In this document: in pieces, positions 52,206 to 62,279 of the stretch
How the letters are laid out: each line of letters starts with the position of its first letter
How positions within the stretch are numbered: position 1 is the stretch's first letter
Origin: Klebsiella pneumoniae
GTDB taxonomy: Bacteria; Pseudomonadota; Gammaproteobacteria; Burkholderiales; UBA3065
Assembly: GCA_945897555.1 (NCBI GenBank)
Contig: CAMDGF010000001.1
Span: 118,866-182,865, forward strand
DNA: 64,000 nt
Reading direction: 5' to 3'
The notes under the pieces: generated by a model
What the model was told of the DNA's origin: nothing
Databases searched by the model: none
The model's input: only the letters and a program-made list of their open reading frames with translations
Position numbers and translations under genes: made by a program

Positions 52206-55094
52206 TCAACTCTGCCGAAGTGGCTCGAGGGCGCTCAAGGCAGCCTCGAAATCAAAGGAATCGATGGCCCGCTGCAGCGGCTCGAAACGGTCTCGCGGAC
52301 AGGCTGCTCGCAACTCCTGCAGCACATCCTCGTCGATCTCGAAGCTGCGGAAGGTGGCCGCAGCCCGATCGATGAGTGCCGCGAGGTCGTTCGCTGCGAG
52401 CGGCCGTGCGCCAGCCTCCACCGGCTCCTCGCGGAGCGCCCGCTGCTCGAGGAAGCCTGCGACGATCTCCACTTCCTCGGCGAGATGCGCCAGCGTGGCC
52501 GCGTATTGCTCCGCCGAACAAGCCACCGCCTGAGCTTCGGCGCGCTTGGCCGCATCGGCGAGGCGCACGAGCGAGAGATTGGCGGCGGCACCCTTGAGGC
52601 GGTGCATGTTCTGCTTGACACGATCGGCGTCGGGCATGGGCTCGGCAGTCTGGGCTTGCAGCGACTGGCGGCTCTCGGCGATGAAATTGTGGATGGCGCG
52701 GCTCAGCACCTCTTCGCTACCCCAGCGCTTGATACCGCTGGTCCAGTCGATGTGCTCAGCGGCAGCGTCGCTGACCTCGCCACGGCGCGCCCACGCCGCA
52801 GACGCGACGGGGGTGAGCTTGCCGCTGGTGACGCGGACGATCTCGGCACGCAGCACAGCCACTTCCAGCGGCTTCATGACAAAGCTGTCCATGCCCGCCT
52901 CGATGGCCAGATGCCGTCGCTCGGCCGTTACGCTGGCGGTGAGTGCGATCATCGGCACCCGCGGCGATTGCCGCTGATTCTCGATGTGGCGGATCTCGCG
53001 TGCGGCCTCGAAGCCATCCATGACCGGCATGTGGACGTCCATCAGTACCAGGTCGAAGGGCTGCGCGCAGTAAAGGTCCACCGCAGCACGGCCATTGGCG
53101 GCCGATGCCACCTCGTGCCTGCCCTTGGCCAGAACATTGACCAGCAGATCGATGTTCTGAGGGGCATCGTCCACCACCAGGATGCGCAACGGACGAATGT
53201 CGTCGATGCCACTGCCGGTGACCTCGGCGGGCCTCTGACCCGGCCGCAGCGGCAGGAACACGCGAAACTCGCTGCCTCTGCCCAACTCGCTCTTGACCTC
53301 GATCCGACCACCCATGAGCGTGACCAGTTGCCGCACGATGGTAGTGCCGAGGCCGGTGCCCCCAAAGCGGCGCGTGATCGACCCATCCGCCTGCGAGAAC
53401 GGCTCGAAGATCTTCTCGATGCGGTCGGGCGCGATGCCGATGCCGGTGTCGCGCACCGCGATCTCCACCAGGCCGGCGTCGCCACCGACATCCACCATCA
53501 CGCTGCCGCGCTCGGTGAACTTGATCGCATTGCTCATGAGGTTGAGCAGTATCTGCCGCAGCCGCTCCGGATCGCCGCTGTAGTAGGGCGGCAGTTCTGA
53601 CTTGTACTGGAGTTCGAGCGCGATGCCCTTTTGATCGGCGAGCACACTCAGGGTGTCGACGCAGTGCTCACAGACCGAATGCAAGGAGAAATCGATCTGC
53701 TCGATCTGCACGCTGCCGTGCTCGAGCTTGGAAGCGTCAAGGATGTCGTTGAGCAGATGCAGCAGCGACCGCGCCGACGTGGAGATGGTGTCGACATAGT
53801 GGCGCTGCTTGTCGTCGAGCCGCTCCTGCGTCAGCAGGTCGGCAAAACCGATGATGGCGTTCATCGGCGTGCGGATCTCGTGGCTCATGTTCGCCAGGAA
53901 CATGGACTTGGACGCCGTGGCCGACTCGGCGCTGCGCACCGCCTCACGCAACGCCTCGTTGAGCGCGTGGCGCTCAGTGAGGTCGATGGCGAACTTGATC
54001 ACCTTGTAAATGCGCCCGTCGTGATCAGACACCGGGTTGTATGAGGCCTGCATGTGCACCAGACGGCCACTCTTGGTGCGTCGCACGAAATCATCGCGCT
54101 GCGGCTCGCCGCGGCGCAACGCAGCCCAGAAGGTGGTGTAGCGTTCCTGATCGAAGGTCTCCGGGTCGAGCAGCCGTGTGTGGTGCTCGCCGATCAACTC
54201 CTCTGGCGCAAATGCAAGGATGCTGGCCATCTGCGGGCTGATGTCGAGCACCCGGCCCTTGAGATCGAACTCGATCACCGCCACCGAGCGCTTGATCGCC
54301 GCCACCACACCTTCGAAGTCGGCGTTGCGACGCTTCTGGTCGGTGATGTCGGTGGCGAACTTGACGATCTTCACCACCTGACCGTCGGCGTCCATCACCG
54401 GGTTGTAAGTGGCCTGTAGCCAGACGTCGCGGCCAAGGCTGTCGACGCGCTTGAATTGCCCCGAGCGAAAACGGCCCTCCCCCAGACTGCGCCAGAACTC
54501 GGCGTAACCGGGCGTACGGACGTAGGCCTCCTCGCAGAACATGAGGTGGTGGCGGCCCAGCACCTGCTCCGCGCTGTAGTTGAAGATGCGCAGGACGTTG
54601 TCGTTGGCGCGCAGCACACGGCCGGCCAGATCGAACTCGATCACCGCCTGCGACAGGTCGAGCGCCAACATCTTGGCCTCGAAGTCGGCATTGCGCACCT
54701 TGTCGGCAGTGACGTTGGTGGCGAACTTGACGATGCTGCGCACGGCACCGTCGTCGCCGAACACCGGGTTGTAGGACGCTTGGATCCACACCGTACGGCC
54801 CTGCTTATCGACCCGCGCAAACTCGCCGGCGTGAACCTCACCTGAACGCAAGCGGGCCCAGAACGCCTTGTATTCAGCGGAAGTGGCGTATTCCGGACGA
54901 CAGAGCGTGGCGTGTGGCCTGCCCTCGAGTTCCTCAGCGGAATACCCCATCCATGAGAGGAAGTTGGCGTTGGCAGTGACGAGGCGGCCATCGAGGTCGA
55001 GTTCGACCACGCCCTGAACGCGGTCGATGGCGTTCAGCAGGGCTTGCAGCTCTGCGTTCTTGCGCAGATAAGCGGACGCGGTGACGTCGTTCAA
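52206..55094 (-). CDS. Hybrid sensor histidine kinase (three PAS repeats, HisKA, HATPase, REC, Hpt)
   Basis: Three repeated PAS blocks each ending ...NPV.(D/G)..G.(V/I).KIVKFA(T/I)D(I/L)[38 protein letters not shown]; Hpt NMHRLKGAAANL; TTG start. Confidence 0.93.
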   Translation of the reverse strand: MNDVTASAYLRKNAELQALLNAIDRVQGVVELDLDGRLVTANANFLSWMGYSAEELEGRPHATLCRPEYATSAEYKAFWARLRSGEVHAGEFARVDKQGRTVWIQASYNPVFGDDGAVRSIVKFATNVTADKVRNADFEAKMLALDLSQAVIEFDLAGRVLRANDNVLRIFNYSAEQVLGRHHLMFCEEAYVRTPGYAEFWRSLGEGRFRSGQFKRVDSLGRDVWLQATYNPVMDADGQVVKIVKFATDITDQKRRNADFEGVVAAIKRSVAVIEFDLKGRVLDISPQMASILAFAPEELIGEHHTRLLDPETFDQERYTTFWAALRRGEPQRDDFVRRTKSGRLVHMQASYNPVSDHDGRIYKVIKFAIDLTERHALNEALREAVRSAESATASKSMFLANMSHEIRTPMNAIIGFADLLTQERLDDKQRHYVDTISTSARSLLHLLNDILDASKLEHGSVQIEQIDFSLHSVCEHCVDTLSVLADQKGIALELQYKSELPPYYSGDPERLRQILLNLMSNAIKFTERGSVMVDVGGDAGLVEIAVRDTGIGIAPDRIEKIFEPFSQADGSITRRFGGTGLGTTIVRQLVTLMGGRIEVKSELGRGSEFRVFLPLRPGQRPAEVTGSGIDDIRPLRILVVDDAPQNIDLLVNVLAKGRHEVASAANGRAAVDLYCAQPFDLVLMDVHMPVMDGFEAAREIRHIENQRQSPRVPMIALTASVTAERRHLAIEAGMDSFVMKPLEVAVLRAEIVRVTSGKLTPVASAAWARRGEVSDAAAEHIDWTSGIKRWGSEEVLSRAIHNFIAESRQSLQAQTAEPMPDADRVKQNMHRLKGAAANLSLVRLADAAKRAEAQAVACSAEQYAATLAHLAEEVEIVAGFLEQRALREEPVEAGARPLAANDLAALIDRAAATFRSFEIDEDVLQELRAACPRDRFEPLQRAIDSFDFEAALSALEPLRQS

Positions 55095-55195
55095 AAACCA
55101 GTTGCCCGATTTGGTAGAAATACCTGATTCAGTAATTTACTACGAATCGGTGCAGGCCGAGCCTGCTCGGGTGACTGGTGGGAGCGCTAAAGGTG

Positions 55196-56212
55196 CTACA
55201 TCTCCAGGCAGATCTTGCCGAAGTGGCGGTTGGACTCCTGGTGGCGGAATGCCGCGACGATGTCCTCGAGCGGGTAGCAAGAGTCGATCACCGGGCGGAT
55301 GCCACTGGCCTCTACCGCGCGGATCATGTCGAGCTGATGCTTGCGGTTACCCACCAAGACCCCCTGCAGGCGCAGGTGGCGGGCGATGGTGGTGATCACC
55401 GACATGCCACCCTCCAGGCCGGTGAGGATGCCGATGATCGCCACGTGGCCGCCGATTCGCGCTGCCAGCATGGATTGCGCCAGCGTGCCCGGTCCGCCCA
55501 CTTCCACCACGTGATCGACACCCACGCCGCCAGTGAGCCGTCGCGCCGTGTCACCCCAGGCTGGATCGTCGCGGTAGTTGATGACGTGATCGGCACCCAG
55601 CTGGCGCAGACGCTCGGCCTTGGCGGCGCTCGAGGTGGTAGCGATGACGGTGGCGCCGGCCGCCTTGGCAAACTGCAGCGCATACACCGACACCCCACCC
55701 GTGCCTTGGGTGAGCACGGTGTCGCCAGATTTGATCCGCCCGCTCTCGAACAGCGCATACCAGGCGGTGAGGCCGGCACAGGTGAGTGTGGCCGCCTCGG
55801 CGTGGCTCCAGCCCTGCGGCGCCAGCGTGAAGGCGCTGGCCGGCGCGGTGACTGCCTGCCGCGCGTAGCCATCGATGCCGTCGCCCGGCACGCGCGCAAA
55901 GTCACCCTGCGCGAGACCCGGTTCGCCATCCGACCATTCAGGGAAGAACAGGCTGACCACGTGGTCGCCGACCTTGAGGTCGGTCACGCCGGCGCCCACC
56001 GCCGTCACCACACCAGCACCATCCGACATCGGGATGCGCGGCTCGCTGGGGCCCCAGGCGCCGCTCACCACGGCGTAGTCGTGGTAGTTGAGCGAGCTGG
56101 CATGCAGACGCACGCTGATCTCGCCGGTGCCGGGTGCACGCGTCTCGCTGCTCGTGACGACAACGTTGTCGAAGCCCCCTCCAGGCTGCACGACGATGGT
56201 CTGGATACTCAT
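55196..56212 (-). CDS. Zinc-type alcohol dehydrogenase / quinone oxidoreductase family protein
   Basis: MDR fold: SLNYHDYAVVSGAWG, DTVLTQGTGGVSVYALQFAKAAGATVIATTSS. Confidence 0.9.
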   Translation of the reverse strand: MSIQTIVVQPGGGFDNVVVTSSETRAPGTGEISVRLHASSLNYHDYAVVSGAWGPSEPRIPMSDGAGVVTAVGAGVTDLKVGDHVVSLFFPEWSDGEPGLAQGDFARVPGDGIDGYARQAVTAPASAFTLAPQGWSHAEAATLTCAGLTAWYALFESGRIKSGDTVLTQGTGGVSVYALQFAKAAGATVIATTSSAAKAERLRQLGADHVINYRDDPAWGDTARRLTGGVGVDHVVEVGGPGTLAQSMLAARIGGHVAIIGILTGLEGGMSVITTIARHLRLQGVLVGNRKHQLDMIRAVEASGIRPVIDSCYPLEDIVAAFRHQESNRHFGKICLEM

Positions 56213-56256
56213 GGGCCGTCTCTCCCTGACTCGAGGATGCTGGCGTACGCCGCCGC

Positions 56257-57045
56257 CTACTCCACCTTGGCGGCTGCGCGCAGGTCACGCACCATCTGTT
56301 CGATGGCGCGGCGCTGCATGAACTGGTTGAGCTCGCCACGCACCTGCTCAAAGGCGGGCGGCTCGGCATTGCGGATGTCGTCGACACGGATGATGTGAAA
56401 ACCGAAGTCGGTCTTGACCGGTTCGCTGGTCTCGCCCTTCTTGAGCTTCTTCATCGCATCCATGAACGACGGCACGAGGTTGGCGTTGGTGCGCACCCAG
56501 CCGAGTTCGCCGCCCTTGCTCTTGGTGCCGGTGTCTTCCGAAAGCGTCGAAGCCAGCTTGTCGAACTTCTCGCCCTTCTTGAGCCGGCTCAGCACCGACT
56601 TGGCCGCTTTCTCGTCTTTGACCAGGATGTGCCGCGCCTGAAACTCTTCGATGGCAGACAGCTCGCTCTTGAGCTTGTCGTACTCGGTGCGCAGATCGGC
56701 CTCGGCCACCGGATGATCCTTGGCCCAGGTCTGCAGATAACTGTTGATCAGGATGTTGCTGCGGGCGAGGTCGATCTGGTCACGCACCTCTTCGCGCTTG
56801 TCGAGGCCCTCCTTGCCGGCTTGCTGCAGGATGAGCTCGCGGGCGATGAGTTCGTCCTTGATGCGGCTGCGCAGGTCGGGCGTGTCCTGTTGCCCTTGCG
56901 TGATGAGGTTGCGAGCCGCCGTCTCGACCTGAGAAGCGCGGATCGCGACACCATTGACCTTGGCCACCACGTCATCGGCAGCGTTGACCAGCGGTGCGGC
57001 GAGGGAAAGGGCCATTGCGGCCACGATAATGGGATGACGCTTCAT
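56257..57045 (-). CDS. Parvulin-type peptidyl-prolyl cis-trans isomerase (periplasmic)
   Basis: Signal peptide plus QARHILVKDEKAAKSVLSRLKKGEKFDKLASTLSEDTGTKSKGGELGWV. Confidence 0.93.
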   Translation of the reverse strand: MKRHPIIVAAMALSLAAPLVNAADDVVAKVNGVAIRASQVETAARNLITQGQQDTPDLRSRIKDELIARELILQQAGKEGLDKREEVRDQIDLARSNILINSYLQTWAKDHPVAEADLRTEYDKLKSELSAIEEFQARHILVKDEKAAKSVLSRLKKGEKFDKLASTLSEDTGTKSKGGELGWVRTNANLVPSFMDAMKKLKKGETSEPVKTDFGFHIIRVDDIRNAEPPAFEQVRGELNQFMQRRAIEQMVRDLRAAAKVE

Positions 57046-57124
57046 GTCATTGGGCTCCGGGACCGGGGCGATGCGCCCCGCGATGGCGCGAGAGTATAGG
57101 GCCAGACGCGGTCTTGCCGCCCCC

Positions 57125-57442
57125 TCAACCTGCAGCGACTTCGACCGGTGTGAGGGCTGTGATGGCGAGCGCGTGCAGACGCGTCGGCATGAGATCGCCC
57201 ACCAGCGCATACACGGCGCGATGGCGGGCCACGGTGCCCAGACCCTCGAACTGCGACGAGACGATGCGCAGGACCAGATGGCCACCGCCGTTGCTGCCCG
57301 CATGGCCCGCGTGGCGAGCGCTGTCGTCGCGCAGCTCGAGGACAGCCGGCGCCAGTGCCTGCAACCGGGCGCGCACCTCGTCGGCCAGCGCCAACGGGGG
57401 CGTGGGGAGCCCTGCAGCCTGCGCAACCACTGGCGTGGTCAT
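57125..57442 (-). CDS. BolA family protein
   Basis: [45 protein letters not shown]. Confidence 0.9.
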   Translation of the reverse strand: MTTPVVAQAAGLPTPPLALADEVRARLQALAPAVLELRDDSARHAGHAGSNGGGHLVLRIVSSQFEGLGTVARHRAVYALVGDLMPTRLHALAITALTPVEVAAG

Positions 57443-57741
57443 TGCGGAAAGACCTTGCGGAACGGCTTGACCGTGACCCGCGCGTAGACACCGGCAGCCA
57501 CATAGGGGTCAGCGTCGGCCCAGGCCTGCGCGTCGGCCAGCGAGTCGAACTGCGCCACCACCAGGCTTCCGCTGAACCCGGCCGGGCCCGGGTCTTCGCT
57601 GTCGATGGCCGGGTGCGGACCTGCGAGAAGCAAGCGGCCCTCGGCCTGCAGCGCGCTCAGCCGCTCGATGTGCGCAGGCCGTGCCTGCACACGCAGCGGC
57701 AGCGATGCGGGGACGTCTTCACTGATGATGGCGTAGAACAT
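57439..57741 (-). CDS. YciI family protein
   Basis: [47 protein letters not shown]...[22 protein letters not shown]. Confidence 0.93.
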   Translation of the reverse strand: MFYAIISEDVPASLPLRVQARPAHIERLSALQAEGRLLLAGPHPAIDSEDPGPAGFSGSLVVAQFDSLADAQAWADADPYVAAGVYARVTVKPFRKVFPQ

Positions 57742-57819
57742 ACGGGTCTCCAAACGGGGAAGGGCGGGCGAAGGTGTGCAGTCGGCGGCGCAGCCCAAGT
57801 GGCGGTGCGATGCGCAGCC

Positions 57820-58434
57820 TCAACCGCCATCGGGCTCCCGCGGCAGGTGGCGCGACAGCCATAGGCCCTGCGCAGCCACGAACAGCAACATCAAACCGAT
57901 GCCGCCATAGAGCTTGAAACTGACCCAAGTGGCCTCGTCGAAGCGCTGCGCCACGTAAAGGTTGAGCGCGCCCATGGTGGCAAAGAAAGCCACCCACGCC
58001 AGGTTGAGCCTTGCCCACACCGCTGGCGACAGTTGCAGCTGTTCGCCCATCAGCCGCTGGATGAGATTGCGCCGCAGCAGCCAAGCCGAGCCAGCGAGCG
58101 TTGCGGCGAAGGTCCAGTAGAGCAGCGTGGGTTTCCACATGATGAAGTCCGGGTCCTGCAACCACAGAGTGAGCCCCCCCATCACGACGATAAGCGCCAG
58201 ACTCACCCACAGCATGGTGTCGACACGCCGGCGCAGCGCCAGAAGCCAGCTCACCTGCGCCACGGTAGCTGCGATGGCCACAGCGGTCGCCAGCAAGATC
58301 GGCGCCATCCGCTCACCGATGCCTCCCAGGCCGAGGTCGGCGAGCAGCTGCACGGCCATGGCGGCATCGCTGCCTGCCCAGCGGTAAGCGACGAAAAAGA
58401 GGATGACGGGCAGCAGGTCAAAGAGAAATCGCAT
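57820..58434 (-). CDS. Septation protein A / IspZ (YciB family)
   Basis: MRFLFDLLPVILFFVAYRW...DFIMWKPTLLYWTFAATLAGS. Confidence 0.93.
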   Translation of the reverse strand: MRFLFDLLPVILFFVAYRWAGSDAAMAVQLLADLGLGGIGERMAPILLATAVAIAATVAQVSWLLALRRRVDTMLWVSLALIVVMGGLTLWLQDPDFIMWKPTLLYWTFAATLAGSAWLLRRNLIQRLMGEQLQLSPAVWARLNLAWVAFFATMGALNLYVAQRFDEATWVSFKLYGGIGLMLLFVAAQGLWLSRHLPREPDGG

Positions 58435-58550
58435 AGGTGCCGATGATAACCGCAGCCCAGCAACCTCATCTGCCGCTCTACTGGCCAGTGGGGGGGCGCT
58501 GATGGAGGCGAGGCTTGCCGTCGGGTGGTGGGCGGGCCCTTCTCGGGTCG

Positions 58551-58829
58551 ACTCTTCTCGCTCCCGCTCGCTGGCGCTCGGAGGTCGCAGCGAAGAGCCT
58601 CCCCTGTGCGGTGGCCCGCCAGCGGCGGATGCTGCCGGTGGTTGGCGGGGCTTCCATCGGGACACTCTTCTCGCTCCCGCTCGCTTGCGCTCGGAGGTCG
58701 CAGCGAAGAGCTTTCCCGATGCGCCCCGCCAGCGGCGCTCAGCGGAGCACCGCAAACCGTCAACGGGCGGCCCCCGTCCGGTGGTCTTTCCGAAGCGACT
58801 TCCGAGCGCAGCGAGAGGAGCGAGGAAAG
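58551..58829. repeat. REP-like repeat cluster: two 47-bp direct copies and one diverged inverted copy
   Basis: 58551-58597 and 58664-58710 match at 46/47 positions (ACTCTTCTCGCTCCCGCTCGCT[G/T]GCGCTCGGAGGTCGCAGCGAAGAG); 58786-58829 is a related inverted copy (CTTTCC...GGAAAG). Confidence 0.85.
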
Positions 58830-58838
58830 CCACCACCG

Positions 58839-58912
58839 GAGGTAGTGGGCCGCCAACCCCTCCCCTGAGGTAGTGGGTCGCCCCCCCACGCCGCCCGAGG
58901 CAGTGGGCCGCC
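58839..58912. repeat. Three 16-bp direct repeats
   Basis: GAGG[T/C]AGTGGG[C/T]CGCC at 58839-58854, 58867-58882 and 58897-58912. Confidence 0.85.
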
Positions 58913-58917
58913 TCCTG

Positions 58918-60717
58918 CTACTCCGGTAACGCAAACACCGCGATGGTGTCGCCCGTAGTGAAGCCGAACAAGGAGTTGCCGCCCACCGCCACAGCGAGGT
59001 ATTGACGGCCGTCGATGCTGTAGGTGATCGGCGGCGCGTTGACTCCGGCGTCAAGTGTCGTGCTCCAGAGTTGCTCGCCGGTGCGACTGTCGAAGGCGCC
59101 GATGCGCTGCTTGCCGATGCCGCTGAACACCAAGCCCCCGGCAGTTGCCAGCACACCGCCGATCAAGGGCTCTTCGGTGCGAACCTGCCAGCGCAGCGCA
59201 CCATTGGTGAGATCCACTGCACTGAGCGTACCCGAGCGCTCGGTGCCCTCTTGTGTCGAGGCGTAATCAGTCGGCGTGCCGTCCTGGCGGGCCACCCGAT
59301 GCGCGATGTAGCGGGTCGGCAGGTGCAGTGCGGCGACGAACATCAGCTGTTGCGACTCGTCGATGGCCGTTGGCGACCAGTTGGCACCACCGGCGATGCC
59401 CGGCGCGACCAGCACACCCTCACCGGGCGCGGGTGGAGAGAACAGGTTCAGTTGCGGCACGAAGGGCTCCGAGCGCACCAGCAGTTCGCTGGTCTGGCGG
59501 TCGTGCACGAACACCCAGCCCATCTTGCTGGCGTGGGCCAGTGCCGGGGTCGTACCAGCTCCGGTCTTGAGGTCGAACATCACCGCCGGGCTGGCCACGT
59601 CGTAGCCCCAGCGGTCGTGGGGCACCTGCTGGTAATGCCAGACGCGCTTGCCGGTCTCGATGTCGAGCACGATCAGCGACGAGGTGTACAGATTGTCGCC
59701 GGGGCGCGAGGCATCGGCCATCTGTGGCGATGGATTGCCGCTGCCGAAGGCGAGCCAGCCGCGCTCCGGGTCGATGGTCGGCGTGGCCCAGATCGAGCCG
59801 CCACCGTATCGCCAGCTGTCCGCATGGTGCGATGCCGCGGCCTTTTCGGCGGCGATGTCGCGGTTGAGCGGCACGCCGTAGGCGGTCTCGGCGGCGAAGT
59901 CGCCTTCCCAGCCTTGCTGAGTGATGTCGAACTGCCAAAGGCGCCGGCCGGTCTCGGCATCGAATGCGGCAAGGAAACCCGACTGGCCGTAATTGCCGCT
60001 GACGCCCACCACCGAAAGGCCGGCGTCAGGGTGCAGTCCGTAGCCGACGCCGTTGATGCCGACCAGCACCTTGCCTTGGTAGACCATCGGCGCCATGGCG
60101 ATGCCGACGCCCGTAGCGCCGACGTCACCCACCTTGGCCAGCGGGTCATCAACACCCAGTTGCGCGGTGTTCTCGGTCTCGCCTTGGTAGGTGGCCACCG
60201 AGATGTCCCAGATCGGTCTGCCGGTTGCTGCGTCAAGTGCGATGAGTCGGCCATCGACGGTGCCGATGTAGACCTTGCCTCCAGCCACTGCGACGCCCCG
60301 GTTGGCGGGGCCGCAACACAGCTTCTGCCAGCGGAGAGAGTGCTTGTAGCGCCACTTCTCGGTACCGTTGCGGGCATCGAGCGCGAGCACGTGCGAGCCG
60401 GGCAAGGAGACATACATCACGCCGTCGATGACGATCGGCGTGGCCTGAAATGTGGCTTTGATGCCGGTCTTCGCGGTCCAGACCGGCGCGAGCCGGGCCA
60501 CTGTTCCGCGTTCGATCTGTGCCAGCGGCGAGAAACGCTTGCCGCCAAGATCGTGGCCATGCAATGCCCAGTCGGCTGCGCCGCTGACGCGGGCCGCGCC
60601 GCCGAGGATGCAGCCGAGCAGCGCCAGATACCAGCCAGTGGTGGCAGTGGCCCTGCGGCGCGAGGGGTGTCTTGAATCAGCGATGGCGGGGAGGCCGGGA
60701 TGCTGTGGCGTGGACAT
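58918..60717 (-). CDS. PQQ-dependent dehydrogenase (quinoprotein alcohol dehydrogenase-like)
   Basis: Beta-propeller repeats, vicinal Cys pair KLCCGPANRG, QVPHDRWGYDVASPAVMFD; no CXXCH haem motif. Confidence 0.88.
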   Translation of the reverse strand: MSTPQHPGLPAIADSRHPSRRRATATTGWYLALLGCILGGAARVSGAADWALHGHDLGGKRFSPLAQIERGTVARLAPVWTAKTGIKATFQATPIVIDGVMYVSLPGSHVLALDARNGTEKWRYKHSLRWQKLCCGPANRGVAVAGGKVYIGTVDGRLIALDAATGRPIWDISVATYQGETENTAQLGVDDPLAKVGDVGATGVGIAMAPMVYQGKVLVGINGVGYGLHPDAGLSVVGVSGNYGQSGFLAAFDAETGRRLWQFDITQQGWEGDFAAETAYGVPLNRDIAAEKAAASHHADSWRYGGGSIWATPTIDPERGWLAFGSGNPSPQMADASRPGDNLYTSSLIVLDIETGKRVWHYQQVPHDRWGYDVASPAVMFDLKTGAGTTPALAHASKMGWVFVHDRQTSELLVRSEPFVPQLNLFSPPAPGEGVLVAPGIAGGANWSPTAIDESQQLMFVAALHLPTRYIAHRVARQDGTPTDYASTQEGTERSGTLSAVDLTNGALRWQVRTEEPLIGGVLATAGGLVFSGIGKQRIGAFDSRTGEQLWSTTLDAGVNAPPITYSIDGRQYLAVAVGGNSLFGFTTGDTIAVFALPE

Positions 60718-60871
60718 GGTGGCGGGCGGACGATCCGGGTCGGGGTTGCGGTGCGGATGCGAGCCGGCGTCAGGCTGCGCGTGGCTCATGCGCAAGACTA
60801 GCGCATCGAGCCACCGGCGCGCGTCGCTGCCGGGGCTGCCTGACCCCGGCGGGCCTGCTAGAGTGGCCTGC

Positions 60872-62227
60872 ATGAGATTCGAAACTGTGTCCTCCACCAC
60901 AGAAGTGCCATGGGTGGACATCCCGGCATTCGACGCGGCTCCCTTTGTGGCACGCCGCGCCGCCTTGCTGCAGCGCATGGGCAGCGGTGTGGCGGTCATT
61001 CCCACTGGCAGCGAAGTGCTGCGCAACCGCGACGCGCATTTCCCGTTCCGCTTCGACAGCTACTTCTACTACCTCACTGGCTTCACCGAGCCCGACGCGG
61101 TGCTGGTGCTGGTGGCCGGTGAGCAGCCGCGCAGCATCGTTTTTTGCCTGCCGAAGGACGATGCGCGCGAGATCTGGGACGGTTACCGCTACGGGCCGCA
61201 GCTGGCGCGGGAGCACTTCAGCTTTGACGAGGCGCATGAACTCGCTGCGCTCGATGAGCAGCTGCCCAAGCTGATGGCCGATCAGGATGCCGTGTGGTTC
61301 TCGCTCGGCCGCGACGCGGCCTGGGACGCGCGCCTGAACGGCTGGCTTAACGGTGTCCGCGGCCTGGTGCGCACGGGTGTGACGGCCCCGGGCGCGGTGC
61401 GCGACGTGCGCGTGCCGCTGGACGAGATGCGCCTGCTCAAGGACGCTGCCGAGCTGGCGACCATGCGACGCGCTGCGGCCATTTCCTGCCGCGCACACGC
61501 TCGTGCGATGCGCTTCACCCGTCCTGGGGTGCGCGAGTTCCAGGTCGAGGCCGAGCTGCTGCACGAGTTCCGCATGGGCGGCGCGCAAAGCCCGGCCTAC
61601 GGCAGCATCGTCGCCACCGGCGCCAATGCCTGCGTGCTGCACTATCGCGCCGACAGCGCGGTCTGCCAGGACGGCGATCTGCTGCTGATCGACGCCGGCT
61701 GCGAGGTCGACGGCTACGCGAGTGACATTACCCGCACTTTTCCGGTCAACGGCCGCTTCTCCGGGCCGCAGCGCGACTGCTACGAGCTGGTGCTGGCGGC
61801 GCAGGCGGCGGCCTTTGCCGCCACCACGCCCGGCCGCCACTGGAACGAGCCGCACGACGCCGCGGTGAAGGTGCTGGCTCAGGGCTTCATCGACCTCGGC
61901 CTGCTGCAAGGCTCACTCGATGGCGTGCTGGAGAGCAAGGCCTACAGCCGCTTCTACATGCACCGCACCGGGCACTGGCTGGGCCTCGACGTGCACGACG
62001 CCGGTGACTACAAGCTTGCGGGTGAGTGGCGTCCGCTGCGGCCCGGCATGGTGCTGACCCTCGAGCCGGGTTGTTACATCCGGCCAGCTGAAGACATCGA
62101 TGCGCGCTTCCACAACATCGGCATCCGCATCGAGGACGACGCGCTGGTGACCGCTGATGGTCACGACAACCTGACCGCTGCCGCGCCCAAGAGTGTGGCC
62201 GACATCGAGGCGCTGATGCGGCGCTGA
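60872..62227 (+). CDS. pepP: Xaa-Pro aminopeptidase (M24B)
   Basis: LLIDAGCEVDGYASDITRTFPVNGRFSGPQRDCYELVL, HRTGHWLGLDVHDAG, GMVLTLEPGCYI. Confidence 0.95.
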   Translation: MRFETVSSTTEVPWVDIPAFDAAPFVARRAALLQRMGSGVAVIPTGSEVLRNRDAHFPFRFDSYFYYLTGFTEPDAVLVLVAGEQPRSIVFCLPKDDAREIWDGYRYGPQLAREHFSFDEAHELAALDEQLPKLMADQDAVWFSLGRDAAWDARLNGWLNGVRGLVRTGVTAPGAVRDVRVPLDEMRLLKDAAELATMRRAAAISCRAHARAMRFTRPGVREFQVEAELLHEFRMGGAQSPAYGSIVATGANACVLHYRADSAVCQDGDLLLIDAGCEVDGYASDITRTFPVNGRFSGPQRDCYELVLAAQAAAFAATTPGRHWNEPHDAAVKVLAQGFIDLGLLQGSLDGVLESKAYSRFYMHRTGHWLGLDVHDAGDYKLAGEWRPLRPGMVLTLEPGCYIRPAEDIDARFHNIGIRIEDDALVTADGHDNLTAAAPKSVADIEALMRR

Positions 62228-62279
62228 GCCGGCTGCAAGCTGCCGCTCTGCTCCACCTCTGCCCCACCCCCGGCCCCAT

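Noticed and set aside
58551-58912. Possible CRISPR array
   Set aside because: Too few copies, unequal spacing, one copy inverted, spacers themselves related; no cas genes. Fits REP-like elements better.
58251-59156. 301-aa minus-strand ORF across the repeat cluster
   Set aside because: Runs through repeats and overlaps ispZ and the PQQ dehydrogenase out of frame; low-complexity sequence.
59002-60675. 557-aa plus-strand ORF
   Set aside because: Antisense to the PQQ dehydrogenase; no recognisable domains.
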